Below are positions 29,301 to 33,437 of a DNA stretch of 64,000 nt, piece by piece; position 1 is the stretch's first letter; every line of letters starts with the position of its first letter. The position numbers and the translations under genes are program-made. The DNA is from Gari tellinella. Lineage: Eukaryota; Mollusca; Bivalvia; Cardiida; Psammobiidae. Location: NCBI GenBank assembly GCA_922989275.2, contig OV277871.1, forward strand, positions 31,320,693-31,384,692, written 5' to 3'. Below the pieces are notes generated by a model. That model saw only the letters and a program-made list of their open reading frames with translations. It ran no database searches and was not told the DNA's origin.

Positions 29301-32300
29301 TAGGAAAATTAGATCTATGTCTTCAATAAACTATCAAATGCTTTGCTGCACAGCTATTACTGAATAACAGACTGATATTGGCATATGAAACAGCATAAAA
29401 TGTCGATGTAGTACTTAGAAAGACAATAAAAAATGCCGCCCTATTTAAGAGCACACATTACGATGTATACTTCCTGCCTATTACCAATAAGTCCATAATA
29501 ACACCCCCCCCCCTTGCTCGAAATACTTTTTCTTTTAATACGATGCAGATGTTACTTATCTTATTCAACATAAATCAGGTTGTTTATTACGTAGGTGTCC
29601 TTTTTGTAAGGTACAAACTATCTTTATAGTAATTATATTGCGACATGCACATGTGAGGTTGACTCTCTTTAATGTGTAATATAGGAAGTAATAATTGCCA
29701 CAAGTTTGATACATAGGTGCAATATTTCACTTTAAATATCACAGAAGAACAAATTATATCTTTTAAACATTCTAATCAACAAACCAACTAGAATAATGCT
29801 TGATTTAAATTGTATTCGAGTGCAGATAAGTTGATTTGTACAAAAACGTATATTAAGAGTGATGTGCGGCAGCCATTTTGAAAATATGGCGGCCATTTTG
29901 ATTTTTTGAGTGGCTAACGGGTTTTCCTGAAAGAACAGATATCAATGCACATCCATGCAAAGTTTGACGCTTGCTTACAAAGTTGCAAGATTTTGATGAT
30001 AAATTGATTTAATTCCCCTAGCTACTTTGCTTATATTTGCAAACAGCGTAAATCCACATCAGACGCCGCGTAACGCGTATTCAAGCTGTTTGCCACTCCT
30101 CATTAAGATTTTTTCTGTCAAAATCTATATTATGTAACTTTGAGAAAAACAGCAGACAACAATTTGAGACAGACGACATTGCAGCCGTGAATAGGCTAGA
30201 CATTTATAATTGTATTGTATGGGGAAGAGCGGCAAGCGTTGTTGTAGGTATGAACTCGTTGTTGGGAGGACCGTTGTAGGGAGGGAACAATGTGTACATT
30301 ATACAGTAAAACCTCTCTATTACGACCACTAAATTATGTTAAATATTAGGGTGTTTACGGTAGGTGACCGCTTAAAACAAGGTGACAGTGAAACAGAAAG
30401 CTCCTGTAGGAGCTTTCTGTTTCACTGTCACCTTGCTTTAAGCTGTCACCTGTCTATTAAACACTCAATTAGCCTTCGTTTTAGTGGTCGTAATAGCGAG
30501 GTTTTACTGTATGTATATAAAAACAAACCTAACTAGTCAAAACGTACAGTACTTATATGGAAACTGGAGTCGTTCATTTGAGATGTATCAGGGGCGAATG
30601 AGTTCATTATAGTGGAGAATCTGTTATTCTTTCCCGTTTAAACGCAAACGTACGCAAACGCAAAGCGCTAAAACGTAGAAAAGTACAACTTTTTGACAAT
30701 TCTGATAATTCATGTTTGTCATGGTGGCAAACAGTTTGGAGCCTGATCAGACGCCGGGTTACCCGGCGTCTGATCTGGCTCCAAACTGTTTGTATTGTAA
30801 ATAATAGTTTTAGCGTAAACGCGTTTATTGGGAAAGAATAACAGATTCTCCACTGTATACATGCACTAACAAATTGCAAATTCAAAGAGATTAACCATTG
30901 TTTCAATACTTTTTAGACGACTCAGAATCGTCAATTGGTCTTTATGCCGGAGCTGGTGGTGGGGGCGCTCTTGTGGTCATCATTGTGATCGTTGTCATAG
31001 TGATAGTATGCAAGCGTCGAAATACAAATAGGAAAAGGTATGTGCACTCTCGTTCTCTCAATACTCATGTAAACTGACAAACCCCTCTAATACAACCATA
31101 ATGTTAATTGATTGCATAGATTTAGGTGACATCTTAAAGCAATGTGAACGTTCATGTTGCATACACACCTTATTATTAACCTAATTTGGTAGTCGTACTA
31201 GTCCGATGTGTTTACAACTTTGGAAACAGTTTGGATTCAGATCACACGCAGATGTCACATGTGATCATCACTCTTTTCCACGTCCGGTTCCTACATTCAC
31301 CTCTGTCGTACATGTAAGCTACGTGTACGTACTGCTTTTGGCGTAGTATTCCAAAGAACTATATTGAACCCATCTCTGCCACGGGCTTTTGCAAGAAAAT
31401 TTACCAACAACACATTTTAAGTTTACAATAGTTTCGTGGGATATGTTCCGTGTTTATTTACGATTTATAATCGAAATTGATCATATGGGTAAATTGTTTT
31501 ACTTTCTAAATACAAGAAAGAGTTCTAATATTTGTCTGTAACATTTTATCCATTTTCGTCTGAAAACTATAATAGTTGACATATTCACATAAAATAATTA
31601 CCTCCGATTTTACTGTTTACAAATTGTACGAGAAAAGTTATGTCAATGATCGTGACGTGGAGCTGTAGCCTTCGACAAAGATGAGGAACGAATAAATACT
31701 GTTTGTGAATGCGATTAGACCTCATGTCTGATCTGGAGCCAAACTGTTTACAAAGTTGACTATCGTCGCCTAAGGTTATGGAAGGGGACTTGCCGATCAT
31801 TTTTGTCATTTATTTTTGGGTTTTATTAACACACACTCGGGTATTGCTGAAAAATAACGTCTTCCATATTGTATACTGAAACTGCTATAAGTATAAATGT
31901 ACGTTTCAGTTCCACACGAAGGCCAACATTGCCAGATATTCGTGAAATAAATGGTTCACTGGCGAACGGCAGACATCCATATGACATGGGAGACGGTATA
32001 GCTTCTCCGAATCCACCACCTAGGTAATGTTTTTTTCCTCCAGGGTCTAAGGCTATGAATCTTTTAGATTTAAATTTTGCTCAAATCTGACCTATCAAAC
32101 GCATGAGAACGGTCTTAGACTCAACTCAAACGGTTTATAAAATTGGGGCCTGCTACTTACATCAGATGTAATTCTTTCCCATTTAAACGAAACGAAACGA
32201 AGCCCAATGTTGCGACTCGTATAGTTAGGGACGTTACTTTGTCCCGTTTAAACGACAATGTGACGAAAACTGAAACTGTTTGTTTTTCTGCGCTGTACAA

Positions 32301-33263
32301 ACGTATTATACTGAAACTTACAAAAACTGTTTGCAATGGAAATAATTGTTATAATTTAAAAGCCCTTTTTAAAAAAGAATAATGTTTTTCCGCTGTACAA
32401 ACGTATTGTACTGAAACTTACAGACAGCATCGAGATTCTGCCAACCATAGCGGCTCATCATAGTGTCTTATACATGTAAACAGTCGAAATCTTTCCATTA
32501 TCTTGGGCCGACTTGAGTAGTATTCCATTAGTTTAATTTCGATAACTAGATTTCGCTTAAATCGAACGTACCCGTATTTCAAAGTTAAAATGTGGCTAAG
32601 CGAGTCCGAATTATCCATTTTCGACTGTATACGTTCTTTTATGTCTTATTTTTTATTTTGTATATTTGCAGAAAACTCACCAGTGACGAAGAAGCAGACG
32701 GCGGAGTGTACGTGGAATTAGACGAGACTCAGATTGCCAAACGGGTGGATCTACCCGAAAAAGACGGCAAATCGGGCATCGATCGACATAGAAATAGTAG
32801 TAAACGTTACAGCGAGTTTCCTGAAAAGAAAGACCCAGCCTATAATTATCTTACTGCTTCAAACCAGTTCCCGCCGGCCCCAGACTACCCCTTGGAAGGT
32901 TTTGACAACCCCGGTATGACGGACGACGGGTATCTAGCCCATTCCATAACAGGTGGAAGGTCCAATTTTTCAGATGAGAGTTTGAATTTGGAGTTCCTAG
33001 ATAAGCGTAAAAGTGACGACGGTTATTTGGCAGCTTCCTCTATCGGCGGTTATTCCCAGAGAGAATCAGACATGAATTACAGTGATTATAGACAATGGAA
33101 TGCTGCAAAAAGGGGACCGATGACGTCAGCACCACGTGACGTCAACAGTGTACCAATAGACGTTCCTATGGCACATTATCACAACTACCGTGGATCTGGT
33201 TCCGGCTCAGGGTCAGGACAGTCTGCATCCTCCCAATACCAAACGTCACTGTCAAGACGTTAA
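2174..33263 (+). CDS. LDL-receptor/LRP-class membrane receptor, 3' part of gene (14 exons)
   Basis: Join 2174-2321, 5207-5324, 7068-7224, 8426-8542, 10485-10724, 14027-14195, 17765-17910, 20903-21059, 22634-22752, 23779-23904, 24996-25178, 30917-31037, 31910-32023, 32672-33263. All introns are GT-AG and the frame stays open through all 14 exons to TAA at 33261, giving about 834 residues. Domain order: last blades of a YWTD propeller (residues 1-140), EGF-like (142-180), full YWTD propeller (about 181-457), EGF-like (458-499), sushi-like module (500-560), transmembrane helix (about 569-592), tail (593-834). Propeller signatures include ELYWISFG, LFWNDASG, LVWMD, LMAWIES and HLYWCDS. Proteins of this class bind and internalise extracellular ligands or act as co-receptors. 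The ligand-binding N-terminus would lie left of the window, so the exact subfamily is unknown. Introns are packed with MITEs. Confidence 0.87.
2813..3062. mobile_element. MITE-A, full length
   Basis: TACAGTGGAGAA at the left and TTCTCCACTGTA at the right, both flanked by TA. A core-1 palindrome sits in the middle (GGGTAACCC apex). The inner left end reads CCCAATAAACGCGTTTGCGC and the inner right end CGTTTGCGTTTAAACGGG. Just left of it lies the stump of an older MITE-A (about 2690-2800). Confidence 0.92.
3885..3966. repeat. Hairpin, about 25 bp arms
   Basis: The arm AACAACAGAAAATGATCGGC is followed by a short loop with GCGCGATTCATGG and then GCCGATCATTTTCTATTGTT. This is an imperfect foldback with no coding content. 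Confidence 0.75.
4016..4230. mobile_element. MITE-A, decayed
   Basis: Recognisable blocks in order: AGTTTAAACGCAAACGAAAA, GTAGAAAATGACAACCTTTT, GCAACCAGTTTGGATCCTGA, then TTAACTGTTTGCAATGGAAA. Both termini are lost. Confidence 0.65.
4258..4422. repeat. Long hairpin, about 75 bp arms
   Basis: The arms meet at ACTCGT/ACGAGT around 4330-4350 with a very small loop (CCTGCGG). The outer arm continues into GATAATCAATTTCTTTG and its mirrored counterpart AAAGGAATTGATTATTC. It resembles a foldback element; the family is not recognised. Confidence 0.85.
4984..5055. repeat. Core-1-related (K) palindrome
   Basis: CAGTATAGACTCTGACCAGA is mirrored by TCTGAGCAGAGTCTACACTA around CGCCGCCTTATGTGGC. It matches the AGACCCTGATCAGAGG variant of the core seen at 9212. 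Confidence 0.6.
5207..5324 (+). CDS. Receptor exon: YWTD blade
   Basis: Acceptor ACAATTGCAG, donor AAG|GTAAGA. AA from the previous exon plus G gives Lys, then LFWNDASGYVGALETDG and HAVTVFK. I preferred this acceptor over the upstream ATG at 5136, because only this one keeps the frame from 2321 and joins VDPQN to KLFWND as a normal blade. It ends in phase 0. Confidence 0.83.
6007..6256. mobile_element. MITE-A, full length
   Basis: Both TA-flanked termini are intact (TACAGTGGAGAAAACGTTAT and TTCTCCACTGTA), with a near-perfect core-1 palindrome at 6133-6192. Orientation is CCCGTTTAAACGC end first. It lies in the intron 5325-7067. Confidence 0.92.
6300..6475. mobile_element. MITE-A, decayed
   Basis: It keeps AACGCAAAGGCAATGCACTT, a core-1 palindrome (GCAAACAGTTTGGAGCATGA) and the CAATTGCAATA segment. 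Outer ends are not recognisable. Confidence 0.6.
6660..6909. mobile_element. MITE-A, full length
   Basis: TA-flanked, with both 26 bp terminal inverted repeats and the core-1 palindrome. It is inserted in another repeat: the flanks TATTGATACTCTAC (6549) and AGAGTATCGATTTTG (6914) are inverted copies of each other. Confidence 0.92.
7068..7224 (+). CDS. Receptor exon: last blade of first propeller
   Basis: Acceptor TATTTTAG, donor TTG|GTAAAG. It encodes KFILSTHAEPNRQLDAIYE and then PIVDMHVFDKTLQPFDL. A blade ending in a ..QP.. string just before an EGF module is the normal layout of this class, although the YWTD position has drifted to ILST. Phase 0 in, phase 1 out. Confidence 0.82.
7301..7535. 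mobile_element. MITE-A, decayed
   Basis: It begins GTGGCGAAGACGTCGTTCTT, has a core-1 palindrome with CGCCGGGTTACACGGCG, and ends AGCGTTTACGCGTTTGTTAG. Terminal bases are changed. Confidence 0.7.
7609..7872. mobile_element. MITE-A with internal duplication
   Basis: Both TA-flanked ends are present. Unlike other copies, the segment CCAAAAGTTGTTCT is present twice in tandem (about 7771-7800), making the element about 15 bp longer. The core-1 palindrome is intact. Confidence 0.9.
7960..8345. mobile_element. MITE-B, decayed
   Basis: ACTGTAATCCCTCTCTACAA at the left resembles the MITE-B end. A core-1 palindrome with AGAAGCCGCGTAACGCGACG sits at about 8047-8112. GTTCAGAGGGTCGTTGTGCG marks the far subterminal part. 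Confidence 0.6.
8426..8542 (+). CDS. Receptor exon: EGF-like module 1
   Basis: Acceptor CTTTTCCAG, donor CCAA|GTAAGC. It encodes EPCELDNGGCEHICIPENT then RRCSCNLGYTLQPDGVTC. Six cysteines with C-x-C and G-Y-x-L spacing identify the EGF-like module that separates YWTD propellers. It is a single-module exon, phase 1 at both sides. Confidence 0.92.
8562..8812. mobile_element. MITE-A, partial, beside a splice donor
   Basis: TTACAGCGGAGAAAAAAAAC opens the element 19 bp after the exon end at 8542, followed by CCCGTTTAAACGCAAACG. The core is largely deleted (GGGTTACCCGGTGGCTGATC) and the right terminus is lost. Confidence 0.7.
9212..9280. repeat. K palindrome (core-1 variant), near perfect
   Basis: ACAAACAGTGAAGACCCTGA is mirrored by ATCTGGGTCTTCACTGTTTG around CAGAGGGCTCCTTTTGGAGC. 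It shares the AAACAGT outer block and TGATCAGA with core-1 but has a different middle. Confidence 0.85.
9436..9725. mobile_element. MITE-A, rearranged
   Basis: TATACAGTGGAGACGATGTC starts a normal end, but the body reverts to inverted MITE-A pieces (AAAAGTTGTCATTTTCTACA at 9567) and a weak core (AATCTGTTTCGGACCTAATA). Confidence 0.55.
9753..10250. mobile_element. Foldback repeat F, copy 1
   Basis: It starts ATAAATATTAGATGGCAGTT and its first 140 bp form a large hairpin around CACCCCGAGGCGTAGCCGA. A non-palindromic tail follows (GTATCCAATAGCG, TTTTCGGACGGAGTAAAAAA) up to GCGAGGTGTAATAAT. Copies 2 and 3 are at 19670-20870. Confidence 0.9.
10265..10474. mobile_element. MITE-A, partial, ending 10 bp before an exon
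   Basis: GCGAAACGCAAATGCATTGC, a core-1 palindrome (GCGCCTGATCAGACGCCATG), TTAGCATGATCATC and TTCTCCGCTGCA (10463-10474, the terminus with two changes). The next 10 bases, TCTGTTTTAG, are the splice acceptor. Confidence 0.75.
10485..10724 (+). CDS. Receptor exon: first blades of second propeller
   Basis: Acceptor CTGTTTTAG, donor TCCA|GTAAGT. It encodes TTLPASTDYMMTLDSLNLN, then SSIAFDTDRDVLVWMDQRTR and ends YAIGS. The first blade is weak, as is usual after the EGF module; the second has a clear FDTDRDVLVWMD signature. Phase 1 in and out. Confidence 0.88.
10773..10998. repeat. Long hairpin, about 100 bp arms
   Basis: The arm runs from ATAGTGAACGTTCTTG through TTCGTGAACTGGACTGTTCA to CTGAACTGTAGT, and its reverse complement ends GAACGTTCACTAT at about 10996. 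The loop is about 30 bp (CGACGGGTGTTACTCCCC). A related GAACGTTCTCAAGC repeat follows at 11036. Confidence 0.88.
11000..12095. other. Intron stretch, decayed repeats only
   Basis: A short palindrome with GAGAACG and TCTGACCTATCAAA lies at 11036-11075 and recurs at 32090. A very decayed MITE-A spans about 11370-11600. Nothing else recognised. Confidence 0.45.
12096..12345. mobile_element. MITE-A, full length
   Basis: Both TA-flanked ends, the core-1 palindrome with the GGGTTACCC apex, and the GTAGAAAAGTACAACCTTTG internal segment. It belongs to the young group that includes 19136, 25684 and 30608. Confidence 0.93.
12346..13408. other. Intron stretch, nothing recognised
   Basis: No exon, transposon end or clear palindrome was seen. 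Composition is AT-rich and unremarkable. Confidence 0.4.
13409..13616. mobile_element. Foldback repeat E, copy 1
   Basis: ATACAGTCGATCTTCGATAG at the left is the inverted partner of GATATCTTCGAAGTTTAACA at the right. The centre is a palindrome, CCGTATTTCAAAGTTAAA / TTAAACTTGAAATACGG. A better copy is at 60982. Confidence 0.7.
13770..13887. repeat. Hairpin with 45-50 bp arms
   Basis: The left arm (TTACACGGCATTTCGGCAGG, GTGTACGGGCTTGTATGACG, GTTTTGG) and its near-perfect reverse complement are separated by about 20 bp containing TCCGTATTTCCTGAGCGCG. Confidence 0.88.
14027..14195 (+). CDS. Receptor exon: YWTD blade
   Basis: Acceptor GGTATTGCAG, donor AGGG|GTGAGT. It encodes NVQTNAKVAVDITGGNIFVT, SGRQIKVIDQYENEK and ends QLLTEKG. 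The VDITGGNIFVTSGRQIKVID string fits a blade whose YWTD is replaced by FVTS. Phase 1 in, phase 2 out. Confidence 0.84.
14561..14584. repeat. Poly-C run (24)
   Basis: An uninterrupted run of 24 C follows GGGGCACTTG. Its length is likely to be uncertain in the assembly. A similar motif facing the other way, GGGGGCAAGGGG, lies at 15479. Confidence 0.9.
15019..15292. mobile_element. MITE-D, near full length
   Basis: TTAA at 15019 and at 15289 flank it, with CGGTTTACCCCACAGCCTGC inside the left end and TATGGGATAAAGGG inside the right. A core-2 palindrome (AGCAGGCTGAAAGTAAAGCA) is at about 15176-15240. An internal inverted MITE-D tip (GGGGTAATGGATTAACCCAT) suggests a rearrangement. Confidence 0.75.
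15423..15503. repeat. Half K palindrome and poly-G run (16)
   Basis: GCAAACAGTGTAGACCCAGA opens a K palindrome that is cut off. The sequence then turns into CCCGTAGAAACAGGGGGCAA and 16 G (15488-15503). The G tract resembles the reverse complement of the C-run region at 14540-14584. Confidence 0.55.
15504..17764. other. Intron stretch with decayed tandem repeats
   Basis: A degenerate tandem motif TGAGTACACC..GGGCAGATAAC occurs near 16035, 16212 and 16343. A core-1/K remnant lies at 15757-15818, and 16790-17040 holds repeated GTTCGA blocks like family E. No exon is needed, since the frame joins 14195 to 17765. Confidence 0.5.
17765..17910 (+). CDS. Receptor exon: YWTD blade
   Basis: Acceptor TTAACTGCAG, donor AATA|GTAAGT. 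It encodes (G)LMAWIESGSRSRLVMAFMN, then IKQPEDLAFDHEN. LMAWIES is the YWTD position and PEDLAFDHEN is the classic lead-in to the next blade. Phase 2 in, phase 1 out. Confidence 0.9.
18008..18150. mobile_element. MITE-A half, decayed
   Basis: AATAGTTTCAAGTCAGACCA is mirrored by TCTGATCACGCTGGAAACTG around GGTTGGGTGACACGGCG. It is followed by GTTGCGTTTCGTTTGCGTTG. Ends are lost. Confidence 0.55.
19136..19385. mobile_element. MITE-A, full length
   Basis: TACAGTGGAGAATCTGTTAT at the left and GTTTTCTCCACTTTA at the right (one change). The core-1 palindrome is perfect. It sits in the intron 17911-20902. Confidence 0.92.
19670..20190. mobile_element. Foldback repeat F, copy 2
   Basis: Same order as copy 1: hairpin with CACCCCGAGGCGTAGCCGA, then GAGCTTATCAATTC, GACGTCGCCGTC and the tail to GCGAGGTGTAATAATAT. 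It joins copy 3 head to tail, sharing the ATAAATATT boundary. Confidence 0.9.
20190..20870. mobile_element. Foldback repeat F, copy 3 (long form)
   Basis: It is identical in layout to copy 2 but keeps about 170 extra bases (20480-20650, including AGAAACAGCGTCTTTACATT) between the hairpin half and the GTATCCAATAGCG tail. It ends 32 bp before the exon at 20903. Confidence 0.9.
20903..21059 (+). CDS. Receptor exon: two YWTD blades
   Basis: Acceptor ACATTTTAG, donor AAAG|GTGAGA. It encodes NEHLYWCDSMLGKIEQVELE, then KPVALDVAGDFVYFVPQYER. HLYWCDSMLGKIEQVELES is the best-preserved YWTD blade of the protein. Phase 1 in, phase 2 out. Confidence 0.93.
21161..21293. repeat. Hairpin with about 55 bp arms, next to a TA microsatellite
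   Basis: The arm GATTTAAAAAAAATAGCTGA through CTTTAAAAACACAATTTTAT to TTCTTCAAAAA is mirrored almost perfectly to 21293. The loop is only about 10 bp (ATGCGCGA). A (TA)n tract precedes it at 21138-21160 and a shorter one follows. Confidence 0.88.
22150..22320. mobile_element. MITE-D, partial
   Basis: A core-2 palindrome (TTAAAGCAGATTGAAGGTAA and its mirror) with a CGCCTTCATGCG apex, followed by ATTCTAGAAACAAGG and GTAATGTGTTAA. The left terminus is lost. Confidence 0.7.
22634..22752 (+). CDS. Receptor exon: last blade of second propeller
   Basis: Acceptor GATGTTTCAG, donor AAAG|GTACAT. It encodes (R)KVYSINKDGGGGLSLIMES, then LSYIIVSDLDAKLPK. It closes the second propeller just before an EGF module. 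Phase 2 in, phase 1 out. A MITE-A terminus begins 18 bp after the donor. Confidence 0.88.
22771..23390. mobile_element. MITE-A interrupted by a hAT-like element
   Basis: TTACAGTGAGAATGCGTTAT begins the left half, which stops inside core-1 at AGCTAGATTAGAC (22859). The core resumes at GATTAGACGCCGGGTAATCC (23272). The right terminus is lost. Confidence 0.8.
22860..23271. mobile_element. hAT-like non-autonomous element with 8 bp target duplication
   Basis: The ends are inverted repeats of about 39 bp: AACAGGTACTTGACACATAC at the left and, on the other strand, CACAGGTATTTGACACATAC at the right, both running into a C run. GATTAGAC is duplicated at 22852-22859 and 23272-23279. An 8 bp duplication with CAGG-type ends suits a hAT transposon; no transposase is present. 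Confidence 0.85.
23779..23904 (+). CDS. Receptor exon: EGF-like module 2
   Basis: Acceptor CCTTTTCAG, donor ACAG|GTAATC. It encodes GHALCSDCNGRCSTICLPRG, then TRVCACEDGTQLTDGKTCR. The CNGRCSTICLP string and C-x-C are typical of the EGF module that follows a YWTD propeller. Phase 1 at both sides. Confidence 0.92.
24060..24195. mobile_element. MITE-D, partial
   Basis: CCTTTACCCCATAGCCTTTT gives the left terminus without TTAA. A core-2 palindrome follows (AAAGCAGGCTGTAAGTAAAG and mirror) with apex GCGCATTAGGGCGC. The right half is cut off. Confidence 0.75.
24358..24593. mobile_element. MITE-A, diverged full length
   Basis: TACAGTGGAGAAGACGATAT to CTTTTCCACTGTA, TA-flanked. Core-1 has several changes (GAAGCCAGATCAGATGCCGG), which suggests an older insertion. 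Confidence 0.85.
24680..24930. mobile_element. MITE-A, near full length
   Basis: GCAGTGGAGAAAACGTTATT to TTCTCCACTGTA; the left flanking TA has become TG. The core-1 palindrome has one arm mutated (CCGACGTCTGAATAGGCTGC). It ends 65 bp before the exon at 24996. Confidence 0.85.
24996..25178 (+). CDS. Receptor exon: sushi-like juxtamembrane module
   Basis: Acceptor TTACTTTCAG, donor AGTG|GTAATG. It encodes AERCPNPSAEGLERFDNCCP, TECQPVCQAGFKLKHN, then VKCLSGGWNVSLDTLCASSS. The C..C.aGFkl....v.C..gGW.....lC pattern is that of a complement-control (sushi) module, here with extra cysteines (NCC). Phase 1 at both sides, as usual for sushi exons. Assignment is by pattern only. Confidence 0.8.
25546..25685. 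mobile_element. MITE-C, internally deleted
   Basis: TACAGTAAAACCTCTCCATT at the left, GAGAGGTATTACAGTA at the right, both TA-flanked. A single half core remains (GCTTAAAGCAACTGGCTC). Its right TA is shared with the left TA of the MITE-A at 25684. Confidence 0.75.
25684..25922. mobile_element. MITE-A, inserted at the end TA of a MITE-C
   Basis: TACAGTGGAGAATCTGTTTT to CACATTCTCCACTGTA. The core-1 palindrome is intact. Its target TA is the terminal TA of the MITE-C to its left. Confidence 0.92.
26269..26760. repeat. Subterminal tandem repeats, about 175 bp unit
   Basis: GAAATTTGGCATGAACACTC (26271), GAAATTTGGCATAAACACTC (26444) and GAAATTTAGTATGTACACCC (26621) start successive units. Each unit contains TTCAAGATGGCG and a second CAAGATGGC-type block. 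A single inverted unit is at 29860-29985. Confidence 0.85.
27030..29186 (-). pseudogene. Decayed gene of a widespread orphan, transposon-borne family
   Basis: Read on the minus strand from ATG at 29186: HVPELTDYYTNVATAVLMGK, YLNPDQVVVLTAGQPLHALA and EDKIVMMFEGG. A frameshift in a G run (28681-28686) leads to LVIEMTALNSIGTYHKASGW, then a stop and shift, ATAIIIIACSALVNALLPRL, DNNNKTDLFKSFSKT and HAEADT (28126-28143). A retrotransposon fragment intervenes. It resumes with AFFHAFTGCYTVSAFRGKGK, YDRSNTAVDIHVARLD, QRIKRAAYQAG and a Cys-rich end CGCKIDCSGRCKCYRFGLAC. From memory this order matches long uncharacterised proteins common in invertebrate and fish genomes, with an HEEADTR motif. Stops and frameshifts make it non-functional. 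Confidence 0.72.
27797..28106 (-). mobile_element. 5'-truncated non-LTR retrotransposon with TGA-repeat tail
   Basis: On the minus strand it encodes IAETLQSYRLKWLGHVERSS, RAPGRFKLSWKDLVKRD and WRGRLRSRLDKEGLTKGLVN, ending NQNW-stop. The RLKWLGHVER and GRFKLSWKD blocks are the C-terminal end of an RTE-type reverse transcriptase ORF. It is followed by a (TGA)n tail (27797-27823), as RTE-clade elements often have. It splits the orphan gene between HVYI and NTVNQVHKN. Confidence 0.78.
29187..29850. other. 5' non-coding part of the inverted-repeat element
   Basis: Lies between the start of the decayed gene and the right inverted repeat. A run of 10 C occurs at about 29503. No further ORF is recognised; possible missing N-terminal sequence of the decayed gene cannot be excluded. 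Confidence 0.4.
30044..30300. mobile_element. MITE-B, decayed
   Basis: GCAAACAGCGTAAATCCACA, AGACGCCGCGTAACGCG and TTCAAGCTGTTTGCCACTCC give a shortened core-1. GTTGGGAGGACCGTTGTAGG and GAGGGAACAATGTGTACA match the MITE-B end. The other end may lie left of 26228 (GTTCGGAGGGAGTCG at about 26194), so the 3.8 kb element probably landed inside a MITE-B. Confidence 0.6.
30302..30511. mobile_element. MITE-C, full length
   Basis: TACAGTAAAACCTCTCTATT and its inverted partner GCGAGGTTTTACTGTA, TA-flanked. TACGACCACTAAA recurs inverted at the other side. The centre is a core-2 palindrome (TAAAACAAGGTGACAGTGAA) with apex GCTCCTGTAGGAGC. Confidence 0.92.
30608..30857. mobile_element. MITE-A, full length
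   Basis: TATAGTGGAGAATCTGTTAT (one change in the end) to AGATTCTCCACTGTA. The core-1 palindrome is perfect. It ends 59 bp before the transmembrane exon at 30917. Confidence 0.92.
30917..31037 (+). CDS. Receptor exon: transmembrane helix
   Basis: Acceptor ACTTTTTAG, donor AAAAG|GTATGT. It encodes DDSESSIGLYAGAGGGG, ALVVIIVIVVIVIVC and then KRRNTNRKR. A long Val/Ile stretch after a Gly-rich lead, followed by a basic stop-transfer cluster, marks a type I membrane protein. Phase 1 in, phase 2 out. Confidence 0.93.
31038..31909. other. Intron, nothing firm
   Basis: A lone half core-1 remnant is seen near 31215-31260 (GGAAACAGTTTGGATTCAGA) and another near 31715-31755 (GTCTGATCTGGAGCCAAACT). No exon is required here. 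Confidence 0.45.
31910..32023 (+). CDS. Receptor exon: cytoplasmic tail, part 1
   Basis: Acceptor ACGTTTCAG, donor CTAG|GTAATG. It encodes SSTRRPTLPDIREINGSLAN, GRHPYDMGDGIASPNPPPR. No catalytic domain; proline-rich end. Phase 2 in and out. Confidence 0.82.
32672..33263 (+). CDS. Receptor exon: cytoplasmic tail, part 2 and stop
   Basis: Acceptor TATTTGCAG; stop TAA at 33261-33263. It encodes KLTSDEEADGGVYVELDETQ at the start. Visible motifs: DPAYNYL (degenerate NPxY-like), GFDNPGM (the FDNPxY endocytosis position with Met for Tyr), two repeats DDGYLAHSITGG and DDGYLAASSIGG, and a Gly-Ser run (GSGSGSGSG) near the end. The DDGYLA tyrosines are candidate phosphorylation or adaptor sites (inference). 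Confidence 0.9.
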
Positions 33264-33368
33264 CAGTATTCAAGCTGAATTGTCGTCTGCTTCAAATATA
33301 TCGTCCGCAATAGCACTGAAAACAAGTTTTATGCTCTCCTAAATATTAAGAAACGTCGAATATCTGTG

Positions 33369-33437
33369 CCAAACAATTTGGATCCAAATCAGACGCCGCG
33401 TCACGCGGCGTCTGATTTAGATCCCTACTGTTTACAA
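33369..33437. repeat. Core-1 palindrome in the receptor 3' UTR
   Basis: CAAACAATTTGGATCCAAAT and AGACGCCGCGTCACGCGGCG form a hairpin with arms of about 30 bp, starting about 105 bp after the stop codon. It has no MITE ends around it. It would fold in the mRNA if transcribed. Confidence 0.8.

Larger units (their letters stand above)
26228..30019 (-). mobile_element. Inverted-repeat DNA element carrying a long decayed gene
   Basis: The left end reads GGGAATTAGCATAATAATCT, TGCAAATTTGTAAGCAAGC; the right end is its inverted partner, GCTTGCTTACAAAGTTGCAA down to TTAATTCCCC. Subterminal arrays with AAGATGGCGTCC-like and GTTAGCCACTC motifs occur on both sides. TAGCT next to both ends may be a 5 bp target duplication. 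The only gene inside is on the minus strand (27030-29186). The layout suggests a formerly autonomous DNA transposon; the superfamily is not assigned. Confidence 0.75.
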
